Assembly: GCA_963281255.1 (NCBI GenBank)
Contig: OY725490.1
Location: forward strand, 1,860,001-1,924,000
Direction of reading: 5' to 3'
Source: Aphrocallistes beatrix
Lineage: Eukaryota; Porifera; Hexactinellida; Sceptrulophora; Aphrocallistidae
DNA length: 64,000 bases
The position numbers and the translations under genes were made by a program. Shown here piece after piece: positions 32,160 to 43,100 of this stretch; within the stretch, counting starts at the first letter, position 1, and each line of letters begins with the position of its first letter. The notes under the pieces were generated by a model. It saw only the letters and a list, made by a program, of their open reading frames with translations. It had not been told where the DNA came from and made no database searches.

Positions 32160-32222
32160 GAATGTGAAAGTGAAAGTGAAAGTTAATTGAAAGTGAACTG
32201 AAAGTGAAAATGAAAGTGGGAA
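32160..32222. repeat. GTGAAA short tandem array
   Basis: About ten imperfect units of GTGAAA/GAAAGT. The spacing GAAA-NN-GAAA is the form bound by IRF-type factors, but a plain microsatellite explains it equally well. Confidence 0.6.
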
Positions 32223-32323
32223 TTTTCTATTTATACCTTTGACCCCAAGTCCAAGTAGGGATATTATTAATTAAATTTAAGTTCAAATTACCTAGCATAT
32301 TCAAACAAGTTTTAAAGTACGTA

Positions 32324-32549
32324 CAGGGTGTAACAGAGGTGTTGTCACTCTAAATTATTCATCATTATGCTTGATTGATATCGAACCAATAGTAATCAAA
32401 TACAAAACTCTTAGCCTGTCGTTAGCTATCACGCATTACTATATTTTGTGACATCACAGCATTTGCGAAATACGCTTTTCATTTCCCATTATCAAATTTT
32501 TGTTCACCTATTAATTAGACAAAGGTGACAACACTTTTGTTACACCCTG
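32324..32549. mobile_element. MITE with CAGGGTGTAACA ends
   Basis: 226 bp flanked by TA. The ends are CAGGGTGTAACAGAGGTGTTGTCAC (left, imperfect) and GTGACAACACTTTTGTTACACCCTG (right). This is Tc1/mariner-like by its TA target. Confidence 0.75.
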
Positions 32550-33679
32550 TACATACAATTAACGGAATTCCGGACTAGTACAATTTTTTACCTTCTGATG
32601 TACTAACTAGTTTCGCTTGTATTTATCATTCATTAGCGAATAAACTTTCCAGTGAATTATTGATCCAATTTACCTATAATTTAGCTCGAAATAATGTACC
32701 AAAGAATAACAGAGAATTTTGCCATCTGTTTATCAGGGAACTTCACCACACTAAGATAGATATTGTGTCTAAGCTCCTATTGGTTGCTTAGAAAGTGCAA
32801 GACGCATCATCATATGGTAATTATGCATGTTAATTGTGCAAATATTTTCAAGCTTAAAATATTCTGAGTTTGGAAGTAGTAATTCAAAACGAATACATTA
32901 TAGACCAATCAGCTTGTAGTAATTAGCTGTGTGGTTGGTCCGTAATACGTAGGAGTATAATAAACTAGTCATTAGGTATTTAATAATACAGATTTCTCAC
33001 CCATCATTTTTCCCTATATGAAATGCAGAGATATCAAATTTTTATCCTATGTCTATCTCAATAGCATCCTGACGCCAGATTGAAATCTTTTCTGGGATAA
33101 ATATAGAACTAAAGTATTTAATTCTCACCTGAGGGTAAACCAGTGTATGATGAAGCTTTCCGTTGAGTCATTTCTCACTAATCTTTCTCTCAATACACAT
33201 ACAGCTTACAAGCATAAGGAAATGTACTAACTTGGTTTATAGTTAGAAAGTCTTGAAAATTAATACAGCGATGCATTTCAATTCAGTTACTAAAGGGTAC
33301 ATAATTAATCTAGCTACAGCTAAGATATCAAATTCACTACTTTCAAACAGAGAACATGACTCTCTAACAGAAGTATCAGTTTACTTAACCACAACCACAG
33401 CACACCCAATCTCCATCTAATTAATACGTTTTTGCATGAATGCAACTTTAAGGTTGAGATAAGAACAAAGGAAAGGATCTGATGACTGACCTCTATCAAG
33501 ATAGTGCATGAGTGGGATAAAGTGGGGGAGGATAAAGCTATCTTTAACTAGCATATATTGTATATTGATAGGGAAATCATCCTAGACAATTTGCATAATG
33601 AAAGAAACCAGTTCAAAATAAACAAACTTTGTGATAGAGCGAATCATTTTCCAGTATGTTAGTTATCTAAATATTTTGA
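32550..33679. other. Gene-poor region
   Basis: About 1.1 kb, AT-rich, nothing recognised. Confidence 0.35.
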
Positions 33680-34242
33680 GGTTTTCTGCTGATTATCTTA
33701 AATAATTTGGTAGATTTCTCCCAGAAAATGAACCAAACTTCAGTGAGTGCAAAAACAAAATACAGACATAAGACCTGTTCAAACGTTGAGTAACGAGTTA
33801 TATCAATTGCAATTGTTGCTTGCTTATTTCCAGTTTATCCTATTTTCAATGGGAAGTTTTTTAATATAAATTTAAAAACCAAAGTCATATTCTGGATATG
33901 GAGACAAGAATAAACTGAGATCAAAATATAGATAATTACAAAACCGAATAGAAACTTTAACCTCAAAATGGAAATGCCATTCTGTAAACGTAAGAAATAT
34001 GACTGTCACAGCAATGAAATGAATAAATCAATAGATTTGTTACTTGATGGATAATAACCACAGCACGAAAATATGCTCTCAAATCATGCCAAAGAATCCT
34101 GAGAACTACAAACGAGAGTATTATATACTAGAGCTAACTAAGCAAAAGTCCATAATATTCTTTCAGGAAACATTTTCAATTACTTAGAGTAACAAAAGCT
34201 TCACACAAAACATTTTGTTTTCACCTCATGAATCGTATCATA
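33680..34242 (+). pseudogene. Stranded 5' flank and start codon of a lost polyamine-oxidase copy
   Basis: The segment 33950-34230 is collinear with the DNA before PAO copy 2 (39260-39541): TATGC-CTCAAATCATGC, AATATTCTTTCA, TTCAATT-CTTAGA, CTTCACA-AAAAC-TTT and finally CATGAATCGTATCAT against CATGAATCGTGTCAT. The start codon ATGAATCGT (34228) is thus kept, but the frame ends two codons later and no oxidase coding follows. The upstream part 33680-33800 resembles 38038-38120. Confidence 0.68.
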
Positions 34243-35090
34243 TAAATTATATTATTGCTTAATAAGAAGTAATATATTGGTTATCAGATAGAATTAAATT
34301 TGAATTTTCAGCTCTTGCGGTTTTCAAGATATGACCCCAACCAAAATGCGTTTACATAGCAACACTAAAATGTATCAACATTCCATGAAAATTTTTTTTC
34401 GCATCAACCCATTCACAGCTCACTTCTTTGCGAAAGAAATTATAATAAAAACACTTAGAAGTGCCCTTAAACCGTCTCTGAAAATCACGAAATTTGTGAC
34501 AAATATAACCTATTGCGCAATCATATGATGATCAATCTAAATTTTAACAACGGATATGGATACGGTGACACCATATTTATATATGCTGATAATACATTCC
34601 AAAGTTCTATTGTACGTGGTTAATTATTTAAGGCACCTCATGTATTAGTTCAACCATCTTCTACCGCATCCCTAGTCCAAAATCCGCAAGTTACTGTGGG
34701 CCTTATATGTAGTAGGCTATGGTCTAACTTACTATTATAATCGAAATCACTCGAAAAATCATAAAATTTTACAATTTTTCGCTTTTTGATACGTAATGAT
34801 GACGTCATAACAGAATGATGAGTCATCATTTCTTGATAATAGTTGTACAATATGTGAAGAATATTAATATAAGTCTAATAAAATTTCAGCCTTCTATCAA
34901 CTAAAATGGCTGAGTTATAATTAAAAAACTGAAATTTATAAATATAAAAAAGGCGACAATGACGTCATAATTTCATGATGAGTCGACATTTTTGTCTGAG
35001 GTCAGAACCTAGTGTAGCCATAGCCAAAAGACTCCCACATGCCAAAAATCAGCTTTCTGTGCTTATGAGATAAACACAAACAATCTCTAA
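34243..35090. other. Intergenic, with a short GACGTCAT...GATGAGTC repeat
   Basis: GACGTCATAA followed by ATGATGAGTC-ACATT occurs at about 34801 and 34963, and again at 38707 as GACGTCATAATTCCATGATG. TGACGTCA-like and TGAGTCA-like strings in tandem look like CRE/AP-1-type sites within a repeat. No gene is supported; the open frame at 34331-34528 has no coding character. Confidence 0.4.
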
Positions 35091-35402
35091 CAGAACTTGA
35101 AGCAGGGGTTGAATTTTGCCAACAAAGAAATTTCAAATCATGCGATCTTACAAATTGAGTGATTCGATTATCCAACAATTAACAGAAAAAAGAGAAAATT
35201 TTAAATCAGAATTCAATTGTAAAGGTGCAGTGTTGAGTTTGATGAGACAGTATTGCGTTTAGCTGGTACTATTGGTAGAGTGACTGTTACTGACTCGACT
35301 AGACTGGCATCTCGTCTCCCTGTAGTAGAGTATGAGGGAAGAGTGTCTCCTGTACTCAGTATAGGAGAAGCCAAAAATGTATTGACACATTTGATATCCT
35401 AA
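35091..35402 (+). pseudogene. Fragment of an NHL-type gene (coiled coil and linker only)
   Basis: A frame open from 35223 to the stop at 35401 reads VEFDETVLRLAGTIGRV, then RLASRLPVVEYEGRVSPVLS. It has the same layout as IEFRC-EKILKAIEE then LIPEYVGRENPILKS, the linker before the NHL repeats in the 47 and 59 kb genes. Just upstream, in another frame, IIQQLTEKRENFKSEFNC looks like the end of a coiled coil. The NHL repeats themselves are absent, and there are at least one frameshift and several stops. It is a relic, in the promoter side of the polyamine oxidase gene. Confidence 0.5.
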
Positions 35403-35569
35403 AGTGCCTCCTCATAAAAATGGACTAACTTCACTTAGTAGGTATCTTATACAGAGAACTAGCAAAAGTTCACTCACATGTCCAATACAATAGATCTACG
35501 TAATAGGTACCATCAGTAGGCCATGGCTAGCAAATCATGCTAAGGAATTCTTGCGCATTCATGAATGTG

Positions 35570-35580
35570 ACTATATATAC
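35570..35580 (+). promoter_or_regulatory. TATA-like box of PAO copy 1
   Basis: CTATATATACA about 100 bp before the ATG at 35674. Confidence 0.4.
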
Positions 35581-35673
35581 ATACAAAAATTTGGCAATAG
35601 CATAGTATTCTTTCTATAAACATTTTCAATCGCTAAGGATAACAAAAACTACACAAAACCTTTTCTTTTGCCA

Positions 35674-37185
35674 ATGAATCGTGTCACTCCGTGGATTCTT
35701 CTATCATTGCTAGCATCATTTCCATCCATAACATTGTCAGCAAATCCTCAATGTTCGAACTTGGACGCGAAGGTACTCATCCTAGGAGCTGGGATGTCCG
35801 GGGTCAATGCTGCTAGAACTCTCTATGATAACGGAACCACTGATTTCATTGTGATCGAAGCCAAGTCTCAGATTGGAGGTCGGATGGTCCTAGGAGAGAT
35901 CAAACCAGGTGTGTATGTGGAGTTAGGCGCCAATTGGATCCAAGGAGTCGACCCAAATCAGCCGGAGAGACATCCTATATTCGCACTAGCTCAGAGATGT
36001 GGAGGTCTCCAGGGAAACTACTCAGATTACGATTCCATCATTGAATACAATAGCACAGGTTCCATTGTATCCGGTAGAATCGACTATGACAGAATAGATG
36101 CAGCATATACTAACGTAGATAACATCAGCATTACTCGTCAGAATAATGGAATGAGTGACATAACTGTGAGAGAAGCGTTGCTACAGAGTAACTGGACTGT
36201 TTTATCTGATGAAGATAAGTGGTTGGACTGGTTTTACTTTGATTACTGTTTTGCTGAGACACCAGAAAACTCTTCACTTTTTCATGGAAGACCGCTTCCA
36301 ACATATAACGACTTTGGAGACCCAGATAACACAGGAGATTACTACGTAACGGACCAAATGGGTTTCTCTAAGCTAGTCCGCTGTCTAGCTGACGGGATAC
36401 TTGGTGATAACAACTCCAGGTTACGTTTGAATGAGACAGTTGACGTCATTAACTGGAGTGACGAGTGTGTCTGTGTGAGTACGATCTCTAATGGCGCTAC
36501 GAAGCAGTACTGTGCTTCATACGCTATTGTAACATTCAGCATTGGCGTGCTACAGTCAGAACAAGTTAATGGAAAGTTTGAACCAGACCTACCGCAATCT
36601 AAAATCGACGTCATCAACAAGTTTAGTATGGTACATTATCTCAAGATATTCGCTGAATTCCCGACCGTATTTTGGGGGAGTGAGGAAATAACGGCTCATG
36701 TTAATCATATGAGAGGCTATTTTCCAATGTTCATTTCGCAAAACCTATTTCTTCCACCGGGCGCTAATGTTCTCGTGATAACCGTCACAGGCAACATTGC
36801 AGATCGTCTCGTGTTACAACCTGAGAACCAGACCAGGGATGAGTTGATGCAGGTGCTCCGTGGCATATACGGTGCCGGGATTCCTGATACAACTAACTTC
36901 CTGCTGTCCAGGTTCCTCATCGACCCTCAGTTCCTGGGTTCCTACACCAACATTCCTCTCGGAGTCACAGATGAGACATTCGCTGAGTTGGCTGCCCCGG
37001 TCGGTAGAGTTTACTTCAGTGGAGAAGCTACCAGCAGGTTCTACAACGGGTATCTACACGGAGCTTATTTCGCTGGAAGAGACACTGCTAACGCAGTTAT
37101 CGCATCTTTCTCCTCTGGCATTGAGTTGGTAGTAGCGCCTGTGATGGTAGTGTGCAGTGTGGTTTTATCACTGATGATAGTGTAG
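35674..37185 (+). CDS. Secreted, probably GPI-anchored polyamine oxidase (FAD amine oxidase), copy 1
   Basis: 503 residues from the ATG of MNRVTPWILLSLLASFPS, which is a signal peptide; an in-frame TTG just before it is not used. The FAD-binding site is VLILGAGMSGVNAARTL (GxGxxG, about 38-43), followed by IEAKSQIGGRM and VELGANWIQG, all typical of the plant/animal polyamine oxidase family. HYLKIFAEFPTVFW (Lys about 324) matches the active-site lysine region of maize PAO. The C-terminal FAD motif is VYFSGEATSRFYNGYLHGAYFAGRDTA. The last 20 residues are hydrophobic after FSSGIE, as in a GPI signal or membrane anchor. Such enzymes oxidise spermine or spermidine, releasing hydrogen peroxide and an aminoaldehyde; substrate is not shown by sequence. 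Many NxS/T sites fit secretion. It is the only intact copy of the local family. Confidence 0.88.
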   Translation: MNRVTPWILLSLLASFPSITLSANPQCSNLDAKVLILGAGMSGVNAARTLYDNGTTDFIVIEAKSQIGGRMVLGEIKPGVYVELGANWIQGVDPNQPERHPIFALAQRCGGLQGNYSDYDSIIEYNSTGSIVSGRIDYDRIDAAYTNVDNISITRQNNGMSDITVREALLQSNWTVLSDEDKWLDWFYFDYCFAETPENSSLFHGRPLPTYNDFGDPDNTGDYYVTDQMGFSKLVRCLADGILGDNNSRLRLNETVDVINWSDECVCVSTISNGATKQYCASYAIVTFSIGVLQSEQVNGKFEPDLPQSKIDVINKFSMVHYLKIFAEFPTVFWGSEEITAHVNHMRGYFPMFISQNLFLPPGANVLVITVTGNIADRLVLQPENQTRDELMQVLRGIYGAGIPDTTNFLLSRFLIDPQFLGSYTNIPLGVTDETFAELAAPVGRVYFSGEATSRFYNGYLHGAYFAGRDTANAVIASFSSGIELVVAPVMVVCSVVLSLMIV

Positions 37186-37700
37186 AGCGTATCAGTACAT
37201 GTGCGCTTATCTACATTCCATCATTCCTCGTAGGATCTTAGCGTAGTGAAGCAAGAGAATTAGTATTAGTAGTCCTGGCTTATTTGTGTGCTACTTACCA
37301 TATTGTAGTCGTTAGTGTTGTTTAGTTTCTAATACCCATAAGCTTGAAATGATTTTGTTTACTTTCTACTTGCAAGCTTAGCTTGTTTATACTATACAGG
37401 TTGGGGTACTTAAGTATTCTTCACCAGGGCTGGGTTTGGTTAACTGATTTTAGGCTTCGGTTTTATTCCTTTACTTCCGAATAGTTGATCGGTTAACTTT
37501 CACACTCATATGCACATTAATGGAATATCGTTTAAAATTGGTACAATTCGGGGAGGTAGTTTTCTAGTAGCGCAACTTACGTCAAAATGCATTCTTTATA
37601 ATAGGAACAGTTCTAGAAATAAGTAATGAATGAACTGTTTAATTAAATTATGGTTGAAACTAAAGCAATCTCAGTCAACTTGTTCAAATGTTAAACTCAA
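37186..37700. other. 3' flank of PAO copy 1
   Basis: GAGCGTATCAGTACATGTGCGCTTATCTACATTCCATCATT and a later GGTTTGGTTAACTGATTT block recur after PAO copy 2 (41071-41360), so the duplicated unit includes the 3' flank. Confidence 0.6.
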
Positions 37701-37704
37701 CAAC

Positions 37705-38035
37705 GAATTTCGATATTTTAGTATATTTCTCATACAATTTTGATGAATATTGAATAAAATTAGCGAAGAGGGTTGACGAATGCGAATATTTGGTACATAC
37801 AAGTACATGCTTTAAATTGAGATTATATAATTAAACATAATTACTTCATTTGTTGAATCTAGGATCGTCTTTGTAAATCGCCCTAATTTTCAATCAGTTT
37901 TCTTTAGGAATAGTGTCGCAATGCGTGGCAAAACACTGTACCTCAGACAGGGCACTTTCGAAGGAAGATAAATGTAATACTATAAACTGTAAAATTGTCA
38001 TTCTAGTATGAATCGAATCGTGAGACGATGAAAAA
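37705..38035. repeat. Direct repeat, left copy (right copy 38848-39131)
   Basis: Both contain TTTCTTTAGGAATAGTGTCG, GGCAAAACACTGTACCTCAG and ATGAATCGAATCGTGAGACG in the same order with few differences over about 300 bp. The spacing is about 1.1 kb. It is non-coding and is part of the DNA duplicated along with the oxidase genes. Confidence 0.75.
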
Positions 38036-38847
38036 TTTCGTTGATTTATCTCAGAAAATGAAGCCAAACTTCAGCGAGTGAAAATACTAAATATGGTATA
38101 TATGGGCTGTTCAAACGTTACGCATAGGCCCCAAGTGACCCGATTCAGAATGGTTAGACCCGCATTCGAACTGAAATATGAATTTGTTAGTTGGTGGTCC
38201 ATTGACTATTTTGACACCTCAAAAGTGAGGTGAGTTAACCAGAAAAAAATTGTAAATACCATAACAAATTACTTTGAAACACAAAGTTGGTAATTTACTC
38301 TTTAAATCTTGAAAATATTTGTCTTAAAATTACCGACAGTGTTCATTAAAATAGCACTTCAGCCTTTTGTACCGTGGATGCCTCAGAGCAATTTTCTACA
38401 TTATGTGGACTCATTTACTCTAATGCACAATTTCAGACCTCATGGATCCTTCATATGTTCTGTGGATCGAACCACTTCATCCATATCCCTCACACTTCCG
38501 TCAAAAATAGTTGACCACATCCCATTCCTAACCTAACTCTAGAACAAACGAGTTTCATAGATACTGAATTAAGGGTTCTTTGTTATTCAACTAGACTTCT
38601 ATCCATCGCACTTGTGTCCAATTCTACCAGTGTTGTCCGTATACCTCCCGCGCTCCTTCCCCGTAAATTCAAATTCGTAATTCGTAAATTCATTATGATA
38701 TGACAATGACGTCATAATTCCATGATGAGTCGACATTTATATATATATATATATATGTATATAGTTCTGTTATTACAATTTCCAGTGCAATTATTTAGGA
38801 TTGTAGTGATCCTCCAAATGACTGCTATTTTAAAGTGGCGAATTTCG
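38036..38847. other. Spacer between the direct repeats
   Basis: Holds CAGAAAATGAAGCCAAACTT (as near 33725), and a dinucleotide (TA)n run at about 38740-38755. A 75-residue open frame at 38309-38536 includes hAT-like GGTGGATCGAACCAC-type text and is not a supported gene. Confidence 0.4.
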
Positions 38848-39131
38848 ATCATTTTAGTATATTTCTCATATAATTTTGATAAATATTGAGTAAAATTAGC
38901 GAAGAGGCTTAATGATTGCGAATATTTGGTACATACATACTTTATATTGAAATTATATAACTAAGTTTTTGTAAATTTCCCTATTTTCAATCAGTTTTCT
39001 TTAGGAATAGTGTCGCAATGCGTGGCAAAACACTGTACCTCAGACAGGGCACTTTCGAAGGAAGATAAATGTAATACTATAAACTTAAATTGTCATTCTA
39101 GTATGAATCGAATCGTGAGACGATGAAAAAT
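38848..39131. repeat. Direct repeat, right copy (left copy 37705-38035)
   Basis: Nearly identical to the left copy over GTAATACTATAAACT and flanks; it ends CGATGAAAAATCTA before the PAO copy 2 promoter. Confidence 0.75.
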
Positions 39132-39538
39132 CTATACGAAGTTTTGAATACTCGCTAAATAAATCAGTATTACAACTATTTGTATGGGGAATTATTGGGG
39201 TACGAATACTTCAGGCAGTTTATATGGAAACGATAATAAACTTTAAGATTCAAATACAGTCACAAAATAAAATAGAACCTTGGATCAGATTAGAAATGCC
39301 ACTATTCAAATGTCAGAAACATGAATAATCACAACAAGAAAATGAATAAACCAATAATTTCATCAATTAATTGATGAGTAACAGTAACCACAGCATGAGA
39401 ATATGCCCTCAAATCATGCAAAAGAATCCAGAGAAAAACTGGTACGAATGAATGTACTAATAAGCATAATATTCTTTCATTGAACTTTTTAATTTGCTTA
39501 GAATTACAAGACTTCACAAAACTTTTTCTTTTTGCGTC

Positions 39539-41070
39539 ATGAATCGTGTCATTCCGTGGATTCTTCTATCATTGCTGGCATCATTTCCATCCATAACATT
39601 GTCAGCAAATCCTCAATGTTCGAACTTGGACGCGAAGGTACTCATCCTAGGAGCTGGGATGTCCGGGGTCAATGCTGCTAGAACTCTCTATGATAACGGA
39701 ACCACTGATTTCATTGTGATCGAAGCCAAGTCTCAGATTGGAGGTCGGATGGTCCTAGAAGAGATCAAGCCAGGTGTGTATGTGGAGTTAGGCGCCAACT
39801 GGATTCAAGGAATCGACTCAAATCAGCCGGAGAGACATCCTCTATTCGCACTAGCTCAGAGATGTGGAGGTCTCCAGGGAAACTACTCAGATTACGATTC
39901 CATCATTGAATACAATAGCACAGGTTCCATTGTATCCGGTAGAATCGACTATGACAGAATAGATGCAGCATATGCTAACGTAGATAACATCAGCATTACT
40001 CGTCAGAATAATGGACTGAGTGACATAACTGCGAGAGAAGCGTTGCTACAGAGTAACTGGACTGTTTTATCTGATGAAGATAAGTGGTTGGACTGGTACT
40101 ACTTTGATTACTGTTTCGCTAAACCGCCACAAAATACTTCACTTTTTTACTCATTACCACTTCCAACATATACTCATTACCACTTCCAACATACGACTTT
40201 GGAGACCCAGATAACACAGGAGATTACTACGTAACGGACCAAATGGGTTACTCTAAGCTAGTCCGTTGTCTAGCTGATGGGATACTTGGTGATAATAACT
40301 CCAGGTTACGTTTGAATGAGACAGTTGACGTCATTAACTGGAGTGACGAGTGTGTCTGTGTGAGTACGATCTCTAATGGCGCTACGAAGCAGTACTGTGC
40401 TTCATACCCTATTGTAACATTCAGCATTGGCGTGCTACAGTCAGAAATAGCCAATGGAAAGTTTGAACCAGATCTACCGCAATCTAAAGTAGACGTCATC
40501 AACAAGTTTAATATGGCGCACTATCTCAAGATAATAGCCGAGTTCCCGACCGTATTTTGGGGGAGTGAAAAACAAACGGCTCATGTTAGTAACATTAAAG
40601 GCTATTTTCCAATATTCATTTCGCAAAACCTATTTCTTCCACCGAACGCCAATGTTCTAGTGATAACTGTCACAGGCAATATTGCAGATCGTCTCGTGCT
40701 ACAACCTGAGAACCAGACCAGGGATGAGTTGATGCAGGTGCTCCGTGGCATATACGGTGTCGGGATTCCTGATCCAACTAACTTCCTGCTGTCCAGGTTC
40801 CTCACCGACCCTCAGTTCCTGGGTTCCTACTCTCACATTCCTGTCGGAGTCACAGCTGAGACATTCGCTGAGTTGGCCGCGCCGGTCGGTAGAGTTTACT
40901 TCAGTGGAGAAGCTACCAGCAGTCGCTACAACGGGTTTGTCCACGGAGCTTATTTCGCTGGAAGAGACACTGCTAACGCAGTTATCGCATCTTTCTCCTC
41001 TGGCATTGAGTTGGTGGTAGCGCCTGTGATGGTAGTGTGCAGTGTGGTTTTATCACTGATGATAGTGTAG
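39539..41070 (+). pseudogene. Polyamine oxidase copy 2, frameshifted by a 23-bp tandem duplication
   Basis: ATG at 39539 begins MNRVIPWILLSLLASFPSIT with the same signal peptide, GAGMSG and GANWIQG motifs as copy 1. At 40148-40170 and 40171-40193 a 23-bp unit (TACTCATTACCACTTCCAAC plus ATA) is present twice, and three bases that follow it in the other copies (TA-A/G) are missing. The net +20 shift takes the first frame to a stop at 40234. The rest of the enzyme continues in another frame to 41070, with the lysine motif (HYLKIIAEFPTVFW), SGEATSSRYNGFVHGAYFAG and the hydrophobic tail intact. The coding sequence is otherwise close to copy 1, so the break is recent or an assembly error. The break point is described only; the native product would be truncated. 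Confidence 0.82.
40148..40193. repeat. Perfect 23-bp tandem duplication in PAO copy 2
   Basis: Two adjacent identical 23-bp units beginning TACTCATTACCACTTCC; copy 1 and copy 3 have a single equivalent. Confidence 0.92.
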
Positions 41071-41507
41071 AGCGTATCAGTACATGTGCGCTTATCTACA
41101 TTCCATCATTATGAATCCAGTAGTTAGTATTAGTAGTGCTGGTTTATTTGTGTGCTACTTATTCACATTGTGGTCATTAATGTTGTTTAGTTCTAATACC
41201 CATTAAAAAGTTTGCAGTATTTTTTGCCACTTTCAACTTGCAAGATTCGCTTCCTTGCACTATAGCGGTGCGACTGTGCGAGAACTTATTATTTACCAGG
41301 TTTGGGTTTGTTAACCGATTTAAGACTCGATTTTATTATTTTATTCCAAACGGTTAACTGATGGCAAAATTGTTTCCAAAATACGTCATTTTTTGATGAA
41401 TCTATAACTGAACATTAAAATAATCTATTTTTGGAATTTGGTTACTAGCTAAGGCTTCTAAGCGGATGTCTCAGAACTTCACGCAAGTTTTACATCCATG
41501 GTTCCTT

Positions 41508-42593
41508 TTATATAAGTGGAAGATATAAGTTTTGCGAAATGAACATTGGAAAATAGCCTCTAATGTTACTAACATGAGCCGTTACTTCCTCACTCCCCCA
41601 AAATACGGTCGGGAATTCAGCAAATATCTTGAGATAATCTGCCATACTAAACTTGTTGATGACGTCGATTTTAGATTGCGGTAGATCTGGTTCAAACTTT
41701 CCATTGACTTGCTCCGACTGTAGCACGCCAATGCTGAATGTTACAATAGCGTATGAAGCACAGTACTGCTTCGTAGCGCCATTAGAGATCGTACTCACAC
41801 AGACACACTCGTCACTCCAGTTAATGACGTCAACTGTCTCATTCAAACGTAACCTGGAGTTATTATCACCAAGTATCCCATCAGCTAGACAGCGGACTAG
41901 CTTAGAGTAACCTGTTTGGTCCGTTACGTAGTAATCTCCTGTGTTATCTGGGTCTCCAAAGTCACTATATGTTGGAAGTGGTAATGAGTGAAAAAGTGAA
42001 GTGTTTTGTGGCGGTTCAGCGAAACAGAAATCAAAGTAATACCAGTCCAACCACTTATCTTCATCAGATAAAACAGTCCAGTTACTCTGTAGCAACGCTT
42101 CTCTCACAGTTATGTCACTCAGTCCATTATTCTGACGAGTAATGCTGATGTTATCTACGTTAGCATATGCTGCATCTATTCTGTCATAGTCGATTCTACC
42201 GGATACAATGGAACCTGTGCTATTGTATTCAATGATGGAATCGTAATCTGAGTAGTTTCCCTGGAGACCTCCACATCTCTGAGCTAGTGCGAATATAGGA
42301 TGTCTCTCCGGCTGATTTGGGTCGACTCCTTGAATCCAATTGGCGCCTAATTCCACATACACACCTGGCTTGATCTCTCCTAGGACCATCCGACCTCCAA
42401 TCTGAGACTTGGCTTCGATCACAATGAAATCAGTGGTTCCGTTATCATAGAGAGTTCTAGCAGCATTGACCCCGGACATCCCAGCTCCTAGGATGAGTAC
42501 CTTCGCGTCCAAGTTCGAACATTGAGGATTTGCTGACAATGTTATGGACGGAAATGATGCAAGAAAGAAAATGCACCAAATTGCAACAATCAT
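41508..42593 (-). pseudogene. Polyamine oxidase copy 3, inverted and 3'-truncated
   Basis: Inverted relative to copies 1 and 2. The likely start is the ATG of MIVAIWCIFFLASFPS (42593); the frame is open further upstream to 42647. Only the first part of the signal peptide differs from the other copies; from LASFPSITLS on it is nearly identical. Homology stops after FISQNLYLP at about 41524, and a stop follows three codons later, so about 125 residues are missing, including the second FAD motif (SGEATS) and hydrophobic tail. The lysine motif DYLKIFAEFP is present. Without the C-terminal FAD segment it should be inactive. Its 5' side carries transposon DNA (42622-42686 and 42786-43100), so it has a different promoter context. 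Confidence 0.8.
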
Positions 42594-42621
42594 CTTGCCT
42601 AGAGAATTAAGCTTATAATCA

Positions 42622-42686
42622 CAGTGTACCCTCACTAATCCGAACAACTCTGTACCAACGATCGAAAAATCGTTCGGATTAGTGCA
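42622..42686. mobile_element. Short pogo/Tigger-like MITE relic
   Basis: CAGTGTACCCTCACTAATCC and the inverted TCGTTCGGATTAGTG lie close together; it is an internally deleted relative of 42786-43100. Confidence 0.65.
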
Positions 42687-42785
42687 ATGATACTAATTCA
42701 TTGGGAAATAGCGATAATAAATTTGTAATGTTAGAATATATAAGAATTATCGTTATTTCGTCATGATTGCTTTTAAAAGATTTTA

Positions 42786-43100
42786 CAGTACACCCTCGAC
42801 AGTCCGAACCTCGCCAATCCGAACCCTTCATTCTTAAAATCCGAACACCCAAAATATATTATTATTCGCCTCTATGCTTTGAATAAACGTTTTATAAACT
42901 TAAATCTACCAATGATATTGAGAAACCTCGTTAAATAAGCAACCACGGCGAAATAATATCCTTAACATTCTAACAATACAATTTATTATAATTAATGGCC
43001 TATTGAATTAGTGTTATTTCACTAATCGGAACAAATTAACCAATCCGAACTTTTTTTCGATCATTGGAACAGAGCTGTTCGGATTAGCGAGGGTGTACTG
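42786..43100. mobile_element. pogo/Tigger-like MITE
   Basis: 315 bp flanked by TA on both sides. The ends CAGTACACCCTCGACAGTCC and GGATTAGCGAGGGTGTACTG are inverted repeats, and TAATCCGAAC-type motifs recur inside. The CAGTNNNCCCTCGNTAATCCGAA form is characteristic of Tigger/pogo elements (Tc1/mariner superfamily). Confidence 0.8.
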
